This document shows, piece after piece, positions 1-7,563 of a stretch of DNA of 21,312 nt. The notes under the pieces were generated by a model. It saw only the letters and a program-made list of their open reading frames with translations, had not been told where the DNA came from and searched no databases. This DNA is from Maribacter sp. (lineage in GTDB: Bacteria > Bacteroidota > Bacteroidia > Flavobacteriales > Flavobacteriaceae). Both the position numbers and the translations under genes were made by a program. Location of the stretch: positions 1-21,312 of the forward strand of contig JAHHKH010000445.1 in the NCBI GenBank assembly GCA_018679695.1, given 5' to 3'. Numbering within the stretch: position 1 is the first letter of the stretch; each line of letters starts with the position of its first letter.

Positions 1-1509
1 GTTGATGATGATAACGGATCGATTAACAATGAATTGGCCAAGTTACAGGCATTTTCACAACCCGCCGAAATACCAGAACCCGAGCTTTTAGGCGAAGAAG
101 CGGCGGAAAGAGACGGCGAATTTGAATGTGTAGTAAAGCGCTACAAGGCAGCCCCTGGTTTTGATCAAATGTTATCATTAGATCCGACCAGTGATGTTAT
201 CTATCCTGGGGCAATGCTGAAGGGCGAATCCATTCCCACTGGGGAATATATCGGCATCAATGGTGGGCGCGCTCCAATAACCTTATCCGTATCGCTACAG
301 AATATTAACGGAACGGCCTCAGTCGATATCGAAGACCCTCAACTTGACAATGTACGGAATGGCGTGAACTCTTTGCTGGCACAAGGGGTGAGTGGAGCAA
401 CTCCGGCGAAATTGAACTTCACCATTGAACAGGTATATTCCGAAGAGCATCTCGATATTGCACTTGGCGCTAATTATCGCTCACGAAACAAAGATATTTC
501 AGGCTCTTTCGATTTTGAAAATTCACAGTACTATCACAAGTATGTAGTGAAGTTTTTTCAGGAGTATTATACGATTGATATGAATTTACCAACAAATGAC
601 GATCCAGGTTCTTTGTTTACGGAATTACCCAATTTAGATGGAACCAGTCCTGTTTATGTGTCTTCTGTTAAATATGGCAGAATGGTGCTATACACGGTTG
701 AATCCAATTATCAAACCACCGATGTGAAAACGGCATTTAAACTATCATTTAATCAAGGTGTAGCTGAAACTGATGCGGAAGCCGAGCTGGATTATGAAAA
801 AATAATCAGCGAATCGAAAGTTGAGGCCTTAGTACTTGGCGGTTCTGCTGAGGATGCAGTAGCAGCCATAGATGGGCCAAGTGGGGTCTACAGCTATATA
901 AAGAACGGAGGTAATTACTCGTCGGACTCTCCTGGGGCCCCGTTGGCCTATACCCTACGCCATGTTAAGGAAGATTTTCCTATTGCACGTGTGGTTTTAG
1001 CTTCGGAGTATGTAGCTAGAAACTGCGATTTAGCTTATCCGAAATACAGAATAAGAATACTGCAGATTACAACTGGAAGATCCAATAAAAAAGAGATATA
1101 CGGGAAAATTTATGCCGGTATTGTAGATGAATCCGTGGAGGACAATGAGAAAATAGAAAATGTGGATTTTGTCGATGGCCTTGTGACCTCAACTTCAATA
1201 TCGGAGTCGAATTTCAAGGTCGTATCGGATGTCCAACCTTATAGCGTATCTAAAACTTTAAACATAAATAACCTATATAGGCCAGATATCGACAATTTGA
1301 GAATATTCCTGTATGCCGATTTAAAGGATGATAATGGTTTTTTCCCGTCTGATAATCTAGGAACGGACCGAGCTGAAATTTTCCTGAGCGATTTGGAAAG
1401 TCCAGTAACTCCACAACCAGGTGATACTAAGATAGATCCATACACTCATTCTTTAGACGGGTTTGAAGATAAAATGGAGGTAACTTTTTATTTGGAAAAA
1501 ATACAGTAG
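1..1509 (+). CDS. CDC-like (thiol-activated cytolysin superfamily) protein, 5' end outside the window
   Basis: The frame is open from base 1 to the TAG at 1507-1509. The first in-window start codon is only a TTG at 34, so the true start and any signal peptide lie upstream. Counting from that TTG, several stretches line up with my memory of perfringolysin O. LDPTSDVIYPGAMLKG (49-64) matches the N-terminal 'VIYPGALL' block. IEDPQLDNVRNGVNSLLA (99-116) follows it. The ALGANYRS...YYTIDMNLP region (143-186) corresponds to TMH1 and the strand after it. VSSVKYGRMVLYTVESN (209-225) matches the conserved YGR strand, and VEALVLGGSAED (263-274) the VVLGG strand. The C-terminal third (about 335-491) is beta-rich but has no ECTGLAWEWWR undecapeptide, and the visible protein contains no tryptophan. 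Cholesterol binding in the classical way is therefore unlikely. The family forms large beta-barrel pores, and Bacteroidota CDC-like proteins have been described as two-component (long/short) pairs. A partner would have to be upstream, outside the window. Superfamily membership is well supported; pore formation and target are inference. Confidence 0.82.
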   Translation, partial: VDDDNGSINNELAKLQAFSQPAEIPEPELLGEEAAERDGEFECVVKRYKAAPGFDQMLSLDPTSDVIYPGAMLKGESIPTGEYIGINGGRAPITLSVSLQNINGTASVDIEDPQLDNVRNGVNSLLAQGVSGATPAKLNFTIEQVYSEEHLDIALGANYRSRNKDISGSFDFENSQYYHKYVVKFFQEYYTIDMNLPTNDDPGSLFTELPNLDGTSPVYVSSVKYGRMVLYTVESNYQTTDVKTAFKLSFNQGVAETDAEAELDYEKIISESKVEALVLGGSAEDAVAAIDGPSGVYSYIKNGGNYSSDSPGAPLAYTLRHVKEDFPIARVVLASEYVARNCDLAYPKYRIRILQITTGRSNKKEIYGKIYAGIVDESVEDNEKIENVDFVDGLVTSTSISESNFKVVSDVQPYSVSKTLNINNLYRPDIDNLRIFLYADLKDDNGFFPSDNLGTDRAEIFLSDLESPVTPQPGDTKIDPYTHSLDGFEDKMEVTFYLEKIQ

Positions 1510-1524
1510 AAGTTACTGATGAAG

Positions 1525-1577
1525 CAGTCGGCCGCTCAAGTTGGATTCAACAACTTGATGCCGGCTGTTATCTTTTT
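1525..1577 (+). terminator. Intrinsic terminator of the CDC-like gene
   Basis: The hairpin starts 16 bases after the stop. The outer stem CAGTCGGC (1525-1532) pairs with GCCGGCTG (1560-1567) with one G-T wobble. The inner stem TCAAGTTG (1536-1543) pairs perfectly with CAACTTGA (1551-1558) around a 7-base loop. TTATCTTTTT follows. Confidence 0.7.
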
Positions 1578-1643
1578 AATATGGCGCCATAAAATCATAT
1601 ACGATATTTTATAACTAGCTGATAATCAATTTCAGTATATGCC

Positions 1644-1667
1644 AAAAATAAGGGAGTAGCTCCCTTA
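1644..1667 (-). terminator. Intrinsic terminator of mutS2, overlapping its stop codon
   Basis: On the minus strand the sequence reads TAAGGGAG-CTA-CTCCCTTA followed by TTTTT: a perfect 8-bp stem with a 3-base loop and a U-run. The first three bases of the stem are the mutS2 stop codon TAA (1665-1667). The hairpin lacks a T-run in the plus direction, so it is oriented for mutS2 only. Confidence 0.7.
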
Positions 1668-3842
1668 CTTCTTGGCCTCGACCAACTCCAATTGGTCCAC
1701 ACTCACATTGGTGGTGAAAAGTCCGTAGTTAACGATAGCCTTGTTCTTCTCAAGGGTATCAATACTGCCGACAGCTTTACCATCCATTAATCGGACACGG
1801 TCGCCAATCTTAAAAACGGGTCGCGGTTTGTTCTTTTCGGCAACCACTGCTTTTTTCTTCGCCACTTTCTTTTTTTCGCGGATGACCTTTACCTCTTTTT
1901 CCACTTCCTGGGCCACTTGTGCCTTCTTTACACGTGCCGCTTTTGCTTCCTTGGTGGTTTTCTTCTTTCGCTTACTGTTTTCGGTCTCTACAATGCGCAA
2001 TAATTCCGAAACCAATGCCCGCTTTCGCTTATCTTGAAAATAACGCTCCGCAGCGGTGTTTACCTTGTTTCCCAAATAGATCATCCGCTGGTTATGGTCA
2101 TAGAGTTCCTGGTAATTCTCAAGTTTGGATTTGACTTTGGAGTTCAAGTTTTCCAAACGTTGGGCTTCTTCCCTTGCCTTGAGCTCCTCTGCATGCAGTT
2201 TTGAGCCTGTTTCAGCCATTTTGCTGCGTTCTTTTTGCAATTTGGCTATCGTGGCATCGAAGCGGACTTTACCGCGCTCTATCTTCTTTTTTGCCTTATT
2301 GATCAAAGAGTACGGGATGCCGTTTTTCTGTGCCACCTCAAAAGTGAAGGAACTCCCAGCCTGTCCCAAAACCAACTGGAAGGTAGGTTCCAAGGTATTT
2401 GAATTAAAAAGCATGTTCGCATTGGTACAATGGGGCAATTCATTGGCTAGGGCTTTTAAATTCGCATAATGGGTGGTTATTACCCCATAGGCCTTACGTT
2501 CATAGAACACTTCCAAGAAAGCTTCTGCCAGGGCACCACCCAGTTCGGGATCACTCCCGGTACCGAATTCATCGATCAGGAACAAAGTGTTCTTATTGCA
2601 CTTACGTAAAAAATTGTTCATGTTTTTAAGCCGATAACTGTACGTGCTCAAATGGTTTTCGATGGACTGATTATCCCCAATATCCGTCAGGATTTTATCA
2701 AACAAGCACATAGTGCTACGCTCATGTACGGGAACCAAAAATCCGCTTTGCAACATCACCTGTAAGAGGCCTATTGTCTTCAGGGTGATACTTTTACCAC
2801 CTGCATTGGGTCCTGAGATGACGATAATGCGGTTTTTAGGATGCAATTCTATCGTCTGGGGAAACGTTTTCTCCTGTTTTAATTTATTGCTCAAATACAG
2901 TAAGGGGTGATACGCATCCTTTAGTGCCATAATACCCTCCCCATTGATCCTGGGCAGCACTGCGTTCATTTCAGATGCATATTTGGCCTTGGCAGCGGTA
3001 ATATCCATATGTGCCAAGAAATCCTGATACGCAACCAATAAAGGGGCAAAGGGACGAATACGACCTGTCAATTCGTTCAATATGCGCTGTAATTCCTCCC
3101 GTTCATCAAATTCAAGATTGTTGAGTTGTCTACTATATTTCAGTGCAGCTTCGGGTTCTATATAAACAATACTCCCTGTCTTGGAAGCTCCCATGACCGT
3201 ACCCCTTACTTTTTTGCGATACATCGCCTTCACCGCCAAAACCCTACGGTTATCAACAACAGACTCCTTTATATCATCCAAATAATCGGAGGTTTTATAG
3301 GTATTCAATGCCGAGGCGAAACTTTGGTTGATCTTTCCCTTCACCTGGTTGATCTCCTTTCGTATACTGAACAATTTGTCCGAGGCCTTGTCCTTGATCT
3401 CCCCAAAACGGTCAATGACCTGGTCAATATGGTCGGGAATTTCGGTATTCAATTCAATTTCCCCCGAAGCTTCAAATAACAAGGGGAAGTATTCCTTGAA
3501 TTTCTTAAAGAACTTCTTGTGCTCCCCAACCGTCTTGCATATGTTTGCGATCCTTCGAAAACCACTGATCTCCAATGTGGTATTTTCAATCGTAAGCAAT
3601 TTAAGATCTCCGTTGATACTATCAAAACCATGATTGGGAATGCGGTTGTCACTGATCAAAGAGGACAAGTACTCCGAAGTCTGCCCTAAAATATGTTGTA
3701 GTACCCCTGTATCATCGAGGGGTATAATGGCCAAGGCCCGCTCCTTTCCCAATTCGGTATTACAGCGCCGGGAAAGCTGTTCCAAGACGGTATCGAACTC
3801 CAGATCCTGTAGTGTTTTGATATGTATCGTATTCCTTGGCAT
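1665..3842 (-). CDS. mutS2: MutS2-family ATPase without a Smr nuclease domain
   Basis: This is a 725-aa MutS homologue of the MutS2 type. It has the MutS2 N-terminus (KTLQDLEFDTVLEQLSRRC, 9-27), a core/clamp region with coiled-coil character (about 150-290) and an ABC-type ATPase. The Walker A is GPNAGGKS (344-351), the Walker B LFLIDEFGTGSD (420-431), and TTHYANLK (456-463) serves as the switch region. A long charged coiled coil (about 520-620) follows, then a Lys/Ala-rich linker (625-672) and a KOW-like beta segment (FKIGDRVRLMDGKAVGSI, 677-694). Canonical MutS2/RqcU proteins are about 780-800 aa and end in a Smr endonuclease domain. Here the protein stops after the beta segment, with no Smr motif and no frameshifted remnant before the terminator. 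Known roles of the family are suppression of recombination and, in Bacillus, rescue of collided ribosomes by splitting or cleavage. Without Smr only the ATPase-dependent part could apply. The family call is secure; the function is inference. Confidence 0.93.
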   Translation of the reverse strand: MPRNTIHIKTLQDLEFDTVLEQLSRRCNTELGKERALAIIPLDDTGVLQHILGQTSEYLSSLISDNRIPNHGFDSINGDLKLLTIENTTLEISGFRRIANICKTVGEHKKFFKKFKEYFPLLFEASGEIELNTEIPDHIDQVIDRFGEIKDKASDKLFSIRKEINQVKGKINQSFASALNTYKTSDYLDDIKESVVDNRRVLAVKAMYRKKVRGTVMGASKTGSIVYIEPEAALKYSRQLNNLEFDEREELQRILNELTGRIRPFAPLLVAYQDFLAHMDITAAKAKYASEMNAVLPRINGEGIMALKDAYHPLLYLSNKLKQEKTFPQTIELHPKNRIIVISGPNAGGKSITLKTIGLLQVMLQSGFLVPVHERSTMCLFDKILTDIGDNQSIENHLSTYSYRLKNMNNFLRKCNKNTLFLIDEFGTGSDPELGGALAEAFLEVFYERKAYGVITTHYANLKALANELPHCTNANMLFNSNTLEPTFQLVLGQAGSSFTFEVAQKNGIPYSLINKAKKKIERGKVRFDATIAKLQKERSKMAETGSKLHAEELKAREEAQRLENLNSKVKSKLENYQELYDHNQRMIYLGNKVNTAAERYFQDKRKRALVSELLRIVETENSKRKKKTTKEAKAARVKKAQVAQEVEKEVKVIREKKKVAKKKAVVAEKNKPRPVFKIGDRVRLMDGKAVGSIDTLEKNKAIVNYGLFTTNVSVDQLELVEAKK

Positions 3843-3855
3843 GATTAATCGATTG

Positions 3856-3886
3856 CAAAGGTATGATTTAGGGATGATATGATAAA
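3856..3886 (-). promoter_or_regulatory. Candidate Bacteroidota-type promoter for mutS2
   Basis: On the minus strand TACCTTTG (complement of 3856-3863) matches the TAnnTTTG -7 consensus exactly. A TTTA sits 19 bases upstream, at the place of the -33 TTTG/TTG element. The implied leader is very short, which lowers certainty. Confidence 0.4.
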
Positions 3887-3955
3887 CCCTTAAAAAGTTG
3901 TTCTAAAAAAACAATTTAAAACATATTCAATCTTGCCCAAGGGGATTAATTAGTA

Positions 3956-3976
3956 GGTGATTACATACGAATCACC
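3956..3976. repeat. Perfect 7-bp inverted repeat in the leader of the lipoprotein pair
   Basis: GGTGATT (3956-3962) and AATCACC (3970-3976) are exact reverse complements separated by 7 bases, ending 34 bases before the ATG at 4011. No T-run follows, so it is not a terminator. It could be an operator or an mRNA hairpin. No regulator gene is adjacent to suggest which. Confidence 0.45.
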
Positions 3977-4010
3977 CCAATTTTAACGTTCTATACAAAA
4001 TTTATCCCTG

Positions 4011-5060
4011 ATGAAAAAAACCAACCCAATCCTACTTTGTATTTCCCTTACTGTGCTTTTAATAGGTTGTAGCGCAACTAATAACTTGACTATGAGTGCG
4101 GTAGAACCAGCTCCTATTACACTTTCCAGAGATGTGACCCGAATAGGAATCATTAACCGCAGCTTACCTTCCAAAGGGAACAAAACTGCCGATAAGATTG
4201 ATAAAATACTTTCTGCAGAAGGCCTAAATCTAGATAAGGAGGGTGCTGTAGCTGCTATTCTTGCCCTGAAGGACCAATTGAATCGTAATGAGGCCATCGA
4301 AGAAATAACCATCATAAATGACTTGGATCATTTAAAAAAGGGCTTAAGTGTTTTTCCGTCTACGCTGACATGGAACGAAATCGAAACCCTTTGTGAAGAA
4401 TATAAGGTCGATGCCATATTCTCATTGGCTTTTTACGATACGGATACTAAAGTAGCCTATAGGGCCACTATGATGGAAATACCGAATGATTTGGGAGTAA
4501 AGGTATCGGTACCTGCCCATGAACTCACCTTGAACACCCTAATAGAAAACGGTTGGCGCGTTTATGACCCTTATAATCGAAGGATAGCTGATGAATTGGC
4601 TTTTAGTGATCATGTGGTCGCAACGGGTAATGGGATTAATCCCATAAAGGCCTACGAAGCCATCTTAGGTAGGAAGGAGGCAATATTGCAACAAAGCAAG
4701 TATATGGGAATGGATTATGCTCGGCGTCTTCTACCGTATAAACACCGGGTAAACCGTGATTATTTTGTTCGGGGTACCGACAATTTCAAGATAGCACAAC
4801 GAAGGGCACAGGCTGGGGATTGGGACGGAGCTGCGGATTTATGGCAACTTGAAACCAATAGTCCAAATCCCAAGGTCGCCGGTAGGGCTTGCTATAACAT
4901 GGCCATAAGCAATGAAATCAACGGGAATCTGGAAGAAGCCATGCAATGGGCGTCCAAATCGTACACCGATTATAACAATAATTATGCTTTGGGCTACCTG
5001 AACACCTTAAAATACCGAGCGAGACAGAAAGCGGTATTAAACCAGCAATTATCGAAATAA
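4011..5060 (+). CDS. Lipoprotein with TPR-like C-terminus, DUF6340-like (first of a tandem pair)
   Basis: This is a 349-aa lipoprotein. It has a Lys-containing n-region, a hydrophobic core and a lipobox ending at Cys20 (LLIGC, 16-20), so it is probably anchored in a membrane facing the periplasm. The mature part starts with a conserved SAVEPAPITL segment (29-38) and RIGIINRS (44-51). A central domain contains WNEIETLCEEYKVDAIFSLAFYD (121-143). ENGWRVYDPYNRR (179-191) is shared almost unchanged with the next gene. Residues 255-330 (AGDWDGAADLW...ACYNMAISNEINGNLEEAMQWA) read as two TPR-like helical hairpins. The layout fits the Bacteroidota family I know as DUF6340; I cannot check the profile. 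The downstream gene follows after only 25 bases (13 if its earlier ATG is used), so the two are probably co-transcribed. Molecular function is unknown; TPRs suggest a protein-protein scaffold role. Confidence 0.85.
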   Translation: MKKTNPILLCISLTVLLIGCSATNNLTMSAVEPAPITLSRDVTRIGIINRSLPSKGNKTADKIDKILSAEGLNLDKEGAVAAILALKDQLNRNEAIEEITIINDLDHLKKGLSVFPSTLTWNEIETLCEEYKVDAIFSLAFYDTDTKVAYRATMMEIPNDLGVKVSVPAHELTLNTLIENGWRVYDPYNRRIADELAFSDHVVATGNGINPIKAYEAILGRKEAILQQSKYMGMDYARRLLPYKHRVNRDYFVRGTDNFKIAQRRAQAGDWDGAADLWQLETNSPNPKVAGRACYNMAISNEINGNLEEAMQWASKSYTDYNNNYALGYLNTLKYRARQKAVLNQQLSK

Positions 5061-5085
5061 CCATTCGTTACCTATGCCAATAGCC

Positions 5086-6162
5086 ATGAATAAAAAATAC
5101 GCATACGTTTTTGCCGCTTTATTGGGTCTTTTGATATCATTGGCCAGTTGCAGTGCCACAAAACAGCAAACCCTGAGTGCATTGGAGCCAGCTTCGGTGG
5201 ATTTGGCGACCACAATTACCAAGATCGGGATTATTAATGAAAGTAGTACTTCACAGCAAAGTGAATTTAAAACACGTATTGAACAACTATTGTCGGCCAA
5301 AGACCAACAGCTGGAAAAAGACGGTATTAAGGCGGCCATTTCCGGACTTTTCGATGAACTCGTAAAGGACCAACGTTTTGATACAGTGCAGGTCATACAT
5401 ACCAAGGTTAATGATAGTAAAGCATTGGGTGAAATGGCCGATACCATTTCCTGGCAGGCAATCAAGGCGATTTGTGATTCGCATAATGTGGATGCAATCT
5501 TCTCTTTGGCCTATTATGAAGCGGATACCCACGTATCTGTAAAAAAGAAAAAGATACAGGAGCAGAATATGCTGCGCCAATACGTGAAAGTAGACGGACA
5601 TGAAATTACTTTGGAAACGCTGATCGAGAATGGATGGCGTATTTATGATCCTTACAATCAACAAGTAATCGATGAACTTATTTTCAACGACCAAATTACG
5701 TCTACAGGAACGGGAACCAATGAATTGGATGCACTTTATGATATCAGCGACCGTCGTGAAGCAGTATTGGACCAAAGCAAAAATACCGGCAGTTCGTACG
5801 GGTCACGATTAATGCCTCAGGAACAGGATGTTGTTCGCGATTATTATGTACGGGGCTCCGAGAAATTGGCAGTAGCCAAAAAGTTGGCCGCAGAAGGCGA
5901 CTGGAAAGCCGCCTCGGCTTTATGGGAGCAAGAGGTAGCCCATGAAAATGCAAAGATAATGGCCAAAGCATGTTATAATATGGCTTTTTACAATGAAATG
6001 AACGGCAATTACCAAACCGCTATGGAATGGATCGAAAAAGCCGTGGCTCAAGATAATAACAAAGCAATCTTAGCGTATAGGGAAGCCCTTCAAAAAAGAA
6101 TCACTGATACGAAATTGGCTTTACAACAATTGGAGCGCAGTAACCTATCTGCCGCTTTGTAA
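5086..6162 (+). CDS. Lipoprotein with TPR-like C-terminus, DUF6340-like (second of a tandem pair)
   Basis: This is a paralogue of the preceding gene. I prefer the ATG at 5086 (MNKKYAYVF..., 358 aa), which gives a standard lipoprotein signal with Cys22 in LASC. An in-frame ATG at 5074 adds MPIA and cannot be excluded. It shares collinear blocks with its neighbour: SALEPASVDL, KIGIINES, WQAIKAICDSHNVDAIFSLAYY, ENGWRIYDPYNQQ, and a C-terminal TPR-like region with EGDWKAASALW and ACYNMAFYNEMNGNYQTAMEW. The C-terminus carries an extra helical tail. The pair looks like an old tandem duplication, with block-wise conservation and clear divergence between blocks. They may act as a heteromer or on different partners. 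No terminator is evident downstream. Exact function is unknown. Confidence 0.85.
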   Translation: MNKKYAYVFAALLGLLISLASCSATKQQTLSALEPASVDLATTITKIGIINESSTSQQSEFKTRIEQLLSAKDQQLEKDGIKAAISGLFDELVKDQRFDTVQVIHTKVNDSKALGEMADTISWQAIKAICDSHNVDAIFSLAYYEADTHVSVKKKKIQEQNMLRQYVKVDGHEITLETLIENGWRIYDPYNQQVIDELIFNDQITSTGTGTNELDALYDISDRREAVLDQSKNTGSSYGSRLMPQEQDVVRDYYVRGSEKLAVAKKLAAEGDWKAASALWEQEVAHENAKIMAKACYNMAFYNEMNGNYQTAMEWIEKAVAQDNNKAILAYREALQKRITDTKLALQQLERSNLSAAL

Positions 6163-6317
6163 TTAGAATAGGAGCATGGGTTTGCGAGCTTCACCAATAC
6201 ACAATAGAGCAATCTTTTGGTCACTTAATCCAGTTATAGACCTGATTATTCACTTTTTATTATCATTTCAATGATATCCCTACCCAAACGGCAAGGTCTT
6301 TTTAATTAATTTTACGG

Positions 6318-6348
6318 TTGTTGATATTGGATTCCCACCGAATCTTTG
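6318..6348 (+). promoter_or_regulatory. Candidate promoter for ung
   Basis: TTG (6318-6320), then exactly 20 bases, then AATCTTTG (6341-6348). This is one mismatch from the Bacteroidota -7 consensus TAnnTTTG, with typical spacing to a -33 TTG. It leaves a leader of roughly 40 bases before the ATG at 6394. The rest of the gap from 6163 to 6393 holds only an AT-rich TATCATT-TC-AATGATA inverted repeat (6261-6276) and no convincing gene. Confidence 0.4.
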
Positions 6349-6393
6349 CCGAGCGGAGGCGAAGGGAAGGAATCACGTAAATAATAGTAATCA

Positions 6394-7059
6394 ATGACCG
6401 TAAACATAGATGCAAGTTGGAAACAATCCTTAGCCCAGGAATTTGAACAGTCTTATTTTCTGGAACTTGTCAGTTTTGTAAAAAGAGAGTATGGACAACA
6501 CACCTGTTATCCAAAAGGCAAGCATATTTTTGCAGCTTTTGAGCACAGCCCGTTTGAAAAAACCAAAGTAGTCATTATTGGGCAGGACCCCTACCATGGG
6601 CCGAATCAGGCGAACGGACTCTGTTTTTCGGTGAATGAGGATATACCACATCCACCTTCGCTAATCAACATATTTAAGGAAATTGAGGCTGATACGGGTA
6701 TTCCTTATCCCATAAGCGGCAACCTGGAACGTTGGGCCGACCAAGGGGTATTGCTTTTAAACGCTACCCTGACTGTTAGGGCACACCAAGCTGGCAGTCA
6801 TCAGGGAAAAGGTTGGGAATCTTTCACGGATCAGGTTATTAGAACAGTTTCCAATGAAAAGCGAGGTGTGGTTTTCTTACTTTGGGGTGGTTATGCTAAG
6901 AAGAAAGCAGCTTTAATTGATCAGCACAAGCATCATATACTCACTTCGGGCCATCCGTCACCTTTAAGTGCCAATCGTGGGTACTGGTTTGGGAACAGAC
7001 ATTTTAGTAAGACAAATGCCCTGTTGCTTCAAATGGGAAAGAAACCTATTGCTTGGTAG
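6394..7059 (+). CDS. ung: Uracil-DNA glycosylase, family 1
   Basis: This 221-aa protein has the usual length for Ung. It excises uracil from DNA, arising by cytosine deamination or dUTP incorporation, as the first step of base excision repair. All signature motifs are present. The water-activating loop GQDPYHG (63-69) has the catalytic Asp65. The uracil pocket includes LCFSV (76-80) and LLNATLTVR (121-129). The minor-groove intercalation loop HPSPLS (187-192) has the catalytic His187. It is preceded by a candidate promoter of its own and is probably monocistronic. Its last 14 bases overlap the end of the convergent gene on the other strand. Confidence 0.97.
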   Translation: MTVNIDASWKQSLAQEFEQSYFLELVSFVKREYGQHTCYPKGKHIFAAFEHSPFEKTKVVIIGQDPYHGPNQANGLCFSVNEDIPHPPSLINIFKEIEADTGIPYPISGNLERWADQGVLLLNATLTVRAHQAGSHQGKGWESFTDQVIRTVSNEKRGVVFLLWGGYAKKKAALIDQHKHHILTSGHPSPLSANRGYWFGNRHFSKTNALLLQMGKKPIAW

Positions 7060-7486
7060 AATCCACATTCGCAATGGCATCTTCAATGTTATTGGGTAAT
7101 GCAGGCCTGGGTATAGGCTGGATTTCTGGTTTAATTCGTATGTATTCTTGCCAACGATAGGATTCCAATACATCGGCCATCTCAGCAGTCTCCCGACTTG
7201 ATATACGCTTGAGCAGCTGGTATTTTGCCATATCAGAAAGGCCAGGGTCTTCCAATACAGCTTTTTTCTTCACTAAAAATCGTGCAACTGTTGACTGAAA
7301 TTCCAAGGCCTGGTCCGTACCCATAACCAAACGAGGTTGATATTCGGCAGTGATATCGGCAGCCTTAAAACGTATGTTGCGATCTATTTTAAGCGCATAA
7401 AAGGTCTGTGCCTTTCCAGGGAAAGGAGCGGAGAAGCAAATGAAGCAAAGTAAAACTTTCGAAATCGAAAGGGCTACGGATCTCAT
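7046..7486 (-). CDS. Small secreted protein of unknown function
   Basis: This is a 146-aa protein with an N-terminal signal peptide (hydrophobic 8-20, PFPGKAQ at 21-27). Cleavage before Gln27 is likely, the common flavobacterial 'A|Q' pattern. There is no lipobox Cys at the cleavage site, so it is exported rather than lipidated. The mature part (about 120 aa) is mixed polar and largely helical (QALEFQSTVARFLVKKKAV, MAKYQLLKRISSRETAEMAD), ending in a Pro-rich segment (EIQPIPRPALP). I do not recognise a family. Its 3' end overlaps the end of ung by 14 bases in antisense. A promoter-like element sits about 45 bases upstream, so it may be transcribed independently of the minus-strand run behind it. 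Confidence 0.75.
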   Translation of the reverse strand: MRSVALSISKVLLCFICFSAPFPGKAQTFYALKIDRNIRFKAADITAEYQPRLVMGTDQALEFQSTVARFLVKKKAVLEDPGLSDMAKYQLLKRISSRETAEMADVLESYRWQEYIRIKPEIQPIPRPALPNNIEDAIANVDSTKQ

Positions 7487-7528
7487 AACGATTTTGGATG
7501 AAATTAGCTGACCAATACAATTTTGTAC

Positions 7529-7559
7529 TAAAGTTAAAAAGCAAAACTTTTTTTATCAA
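7529..7559 (-). promoter_or_regulatory. Candidate promoter for the small secreted protein
   Basis: On the minus strand TTG (complement of 7557-7559), 20 bases, then TAACTTTA (complement of 7529-7536). This is one mismatch from TAnnTTTG, with the same TTG-N20 spacing seen before ung. Confidence 0.38.
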
Positions 7560-7563
7560 GACC

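Noticed and set aside
1580..1591. Palindrome TATGGCGCCATA between the two convergent genes
   Set aside because: It is a 12-base self-complementary sequence with no spacer, T-run or gene start nearby; it may be chance.
1741..2469. Long plus-strand ORFs opposite mutS2
   Set aside because: They are Ser/Phe-rich antisense shadows of the Lys-rich coiled coil of MutS2 with no domain features or leader.
6176..6274. A 32-codon ORF in the gap before ung, preceded by AATAGGAGC
   Set aside because: The purine-rich stretch is only one base from the ATG, Bacteroidota rarely use Shine-Dalgarno sites, and the peptide shows no pattern of a real protein.
6261..6276. TATCATT-TC-AATGATA inverted repeat as a terminator of the lipoprotein pair
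   Set aside because: The stem is entirely AT-rich apart from one pair, has a 2-base loop and is not followed by a T-run.
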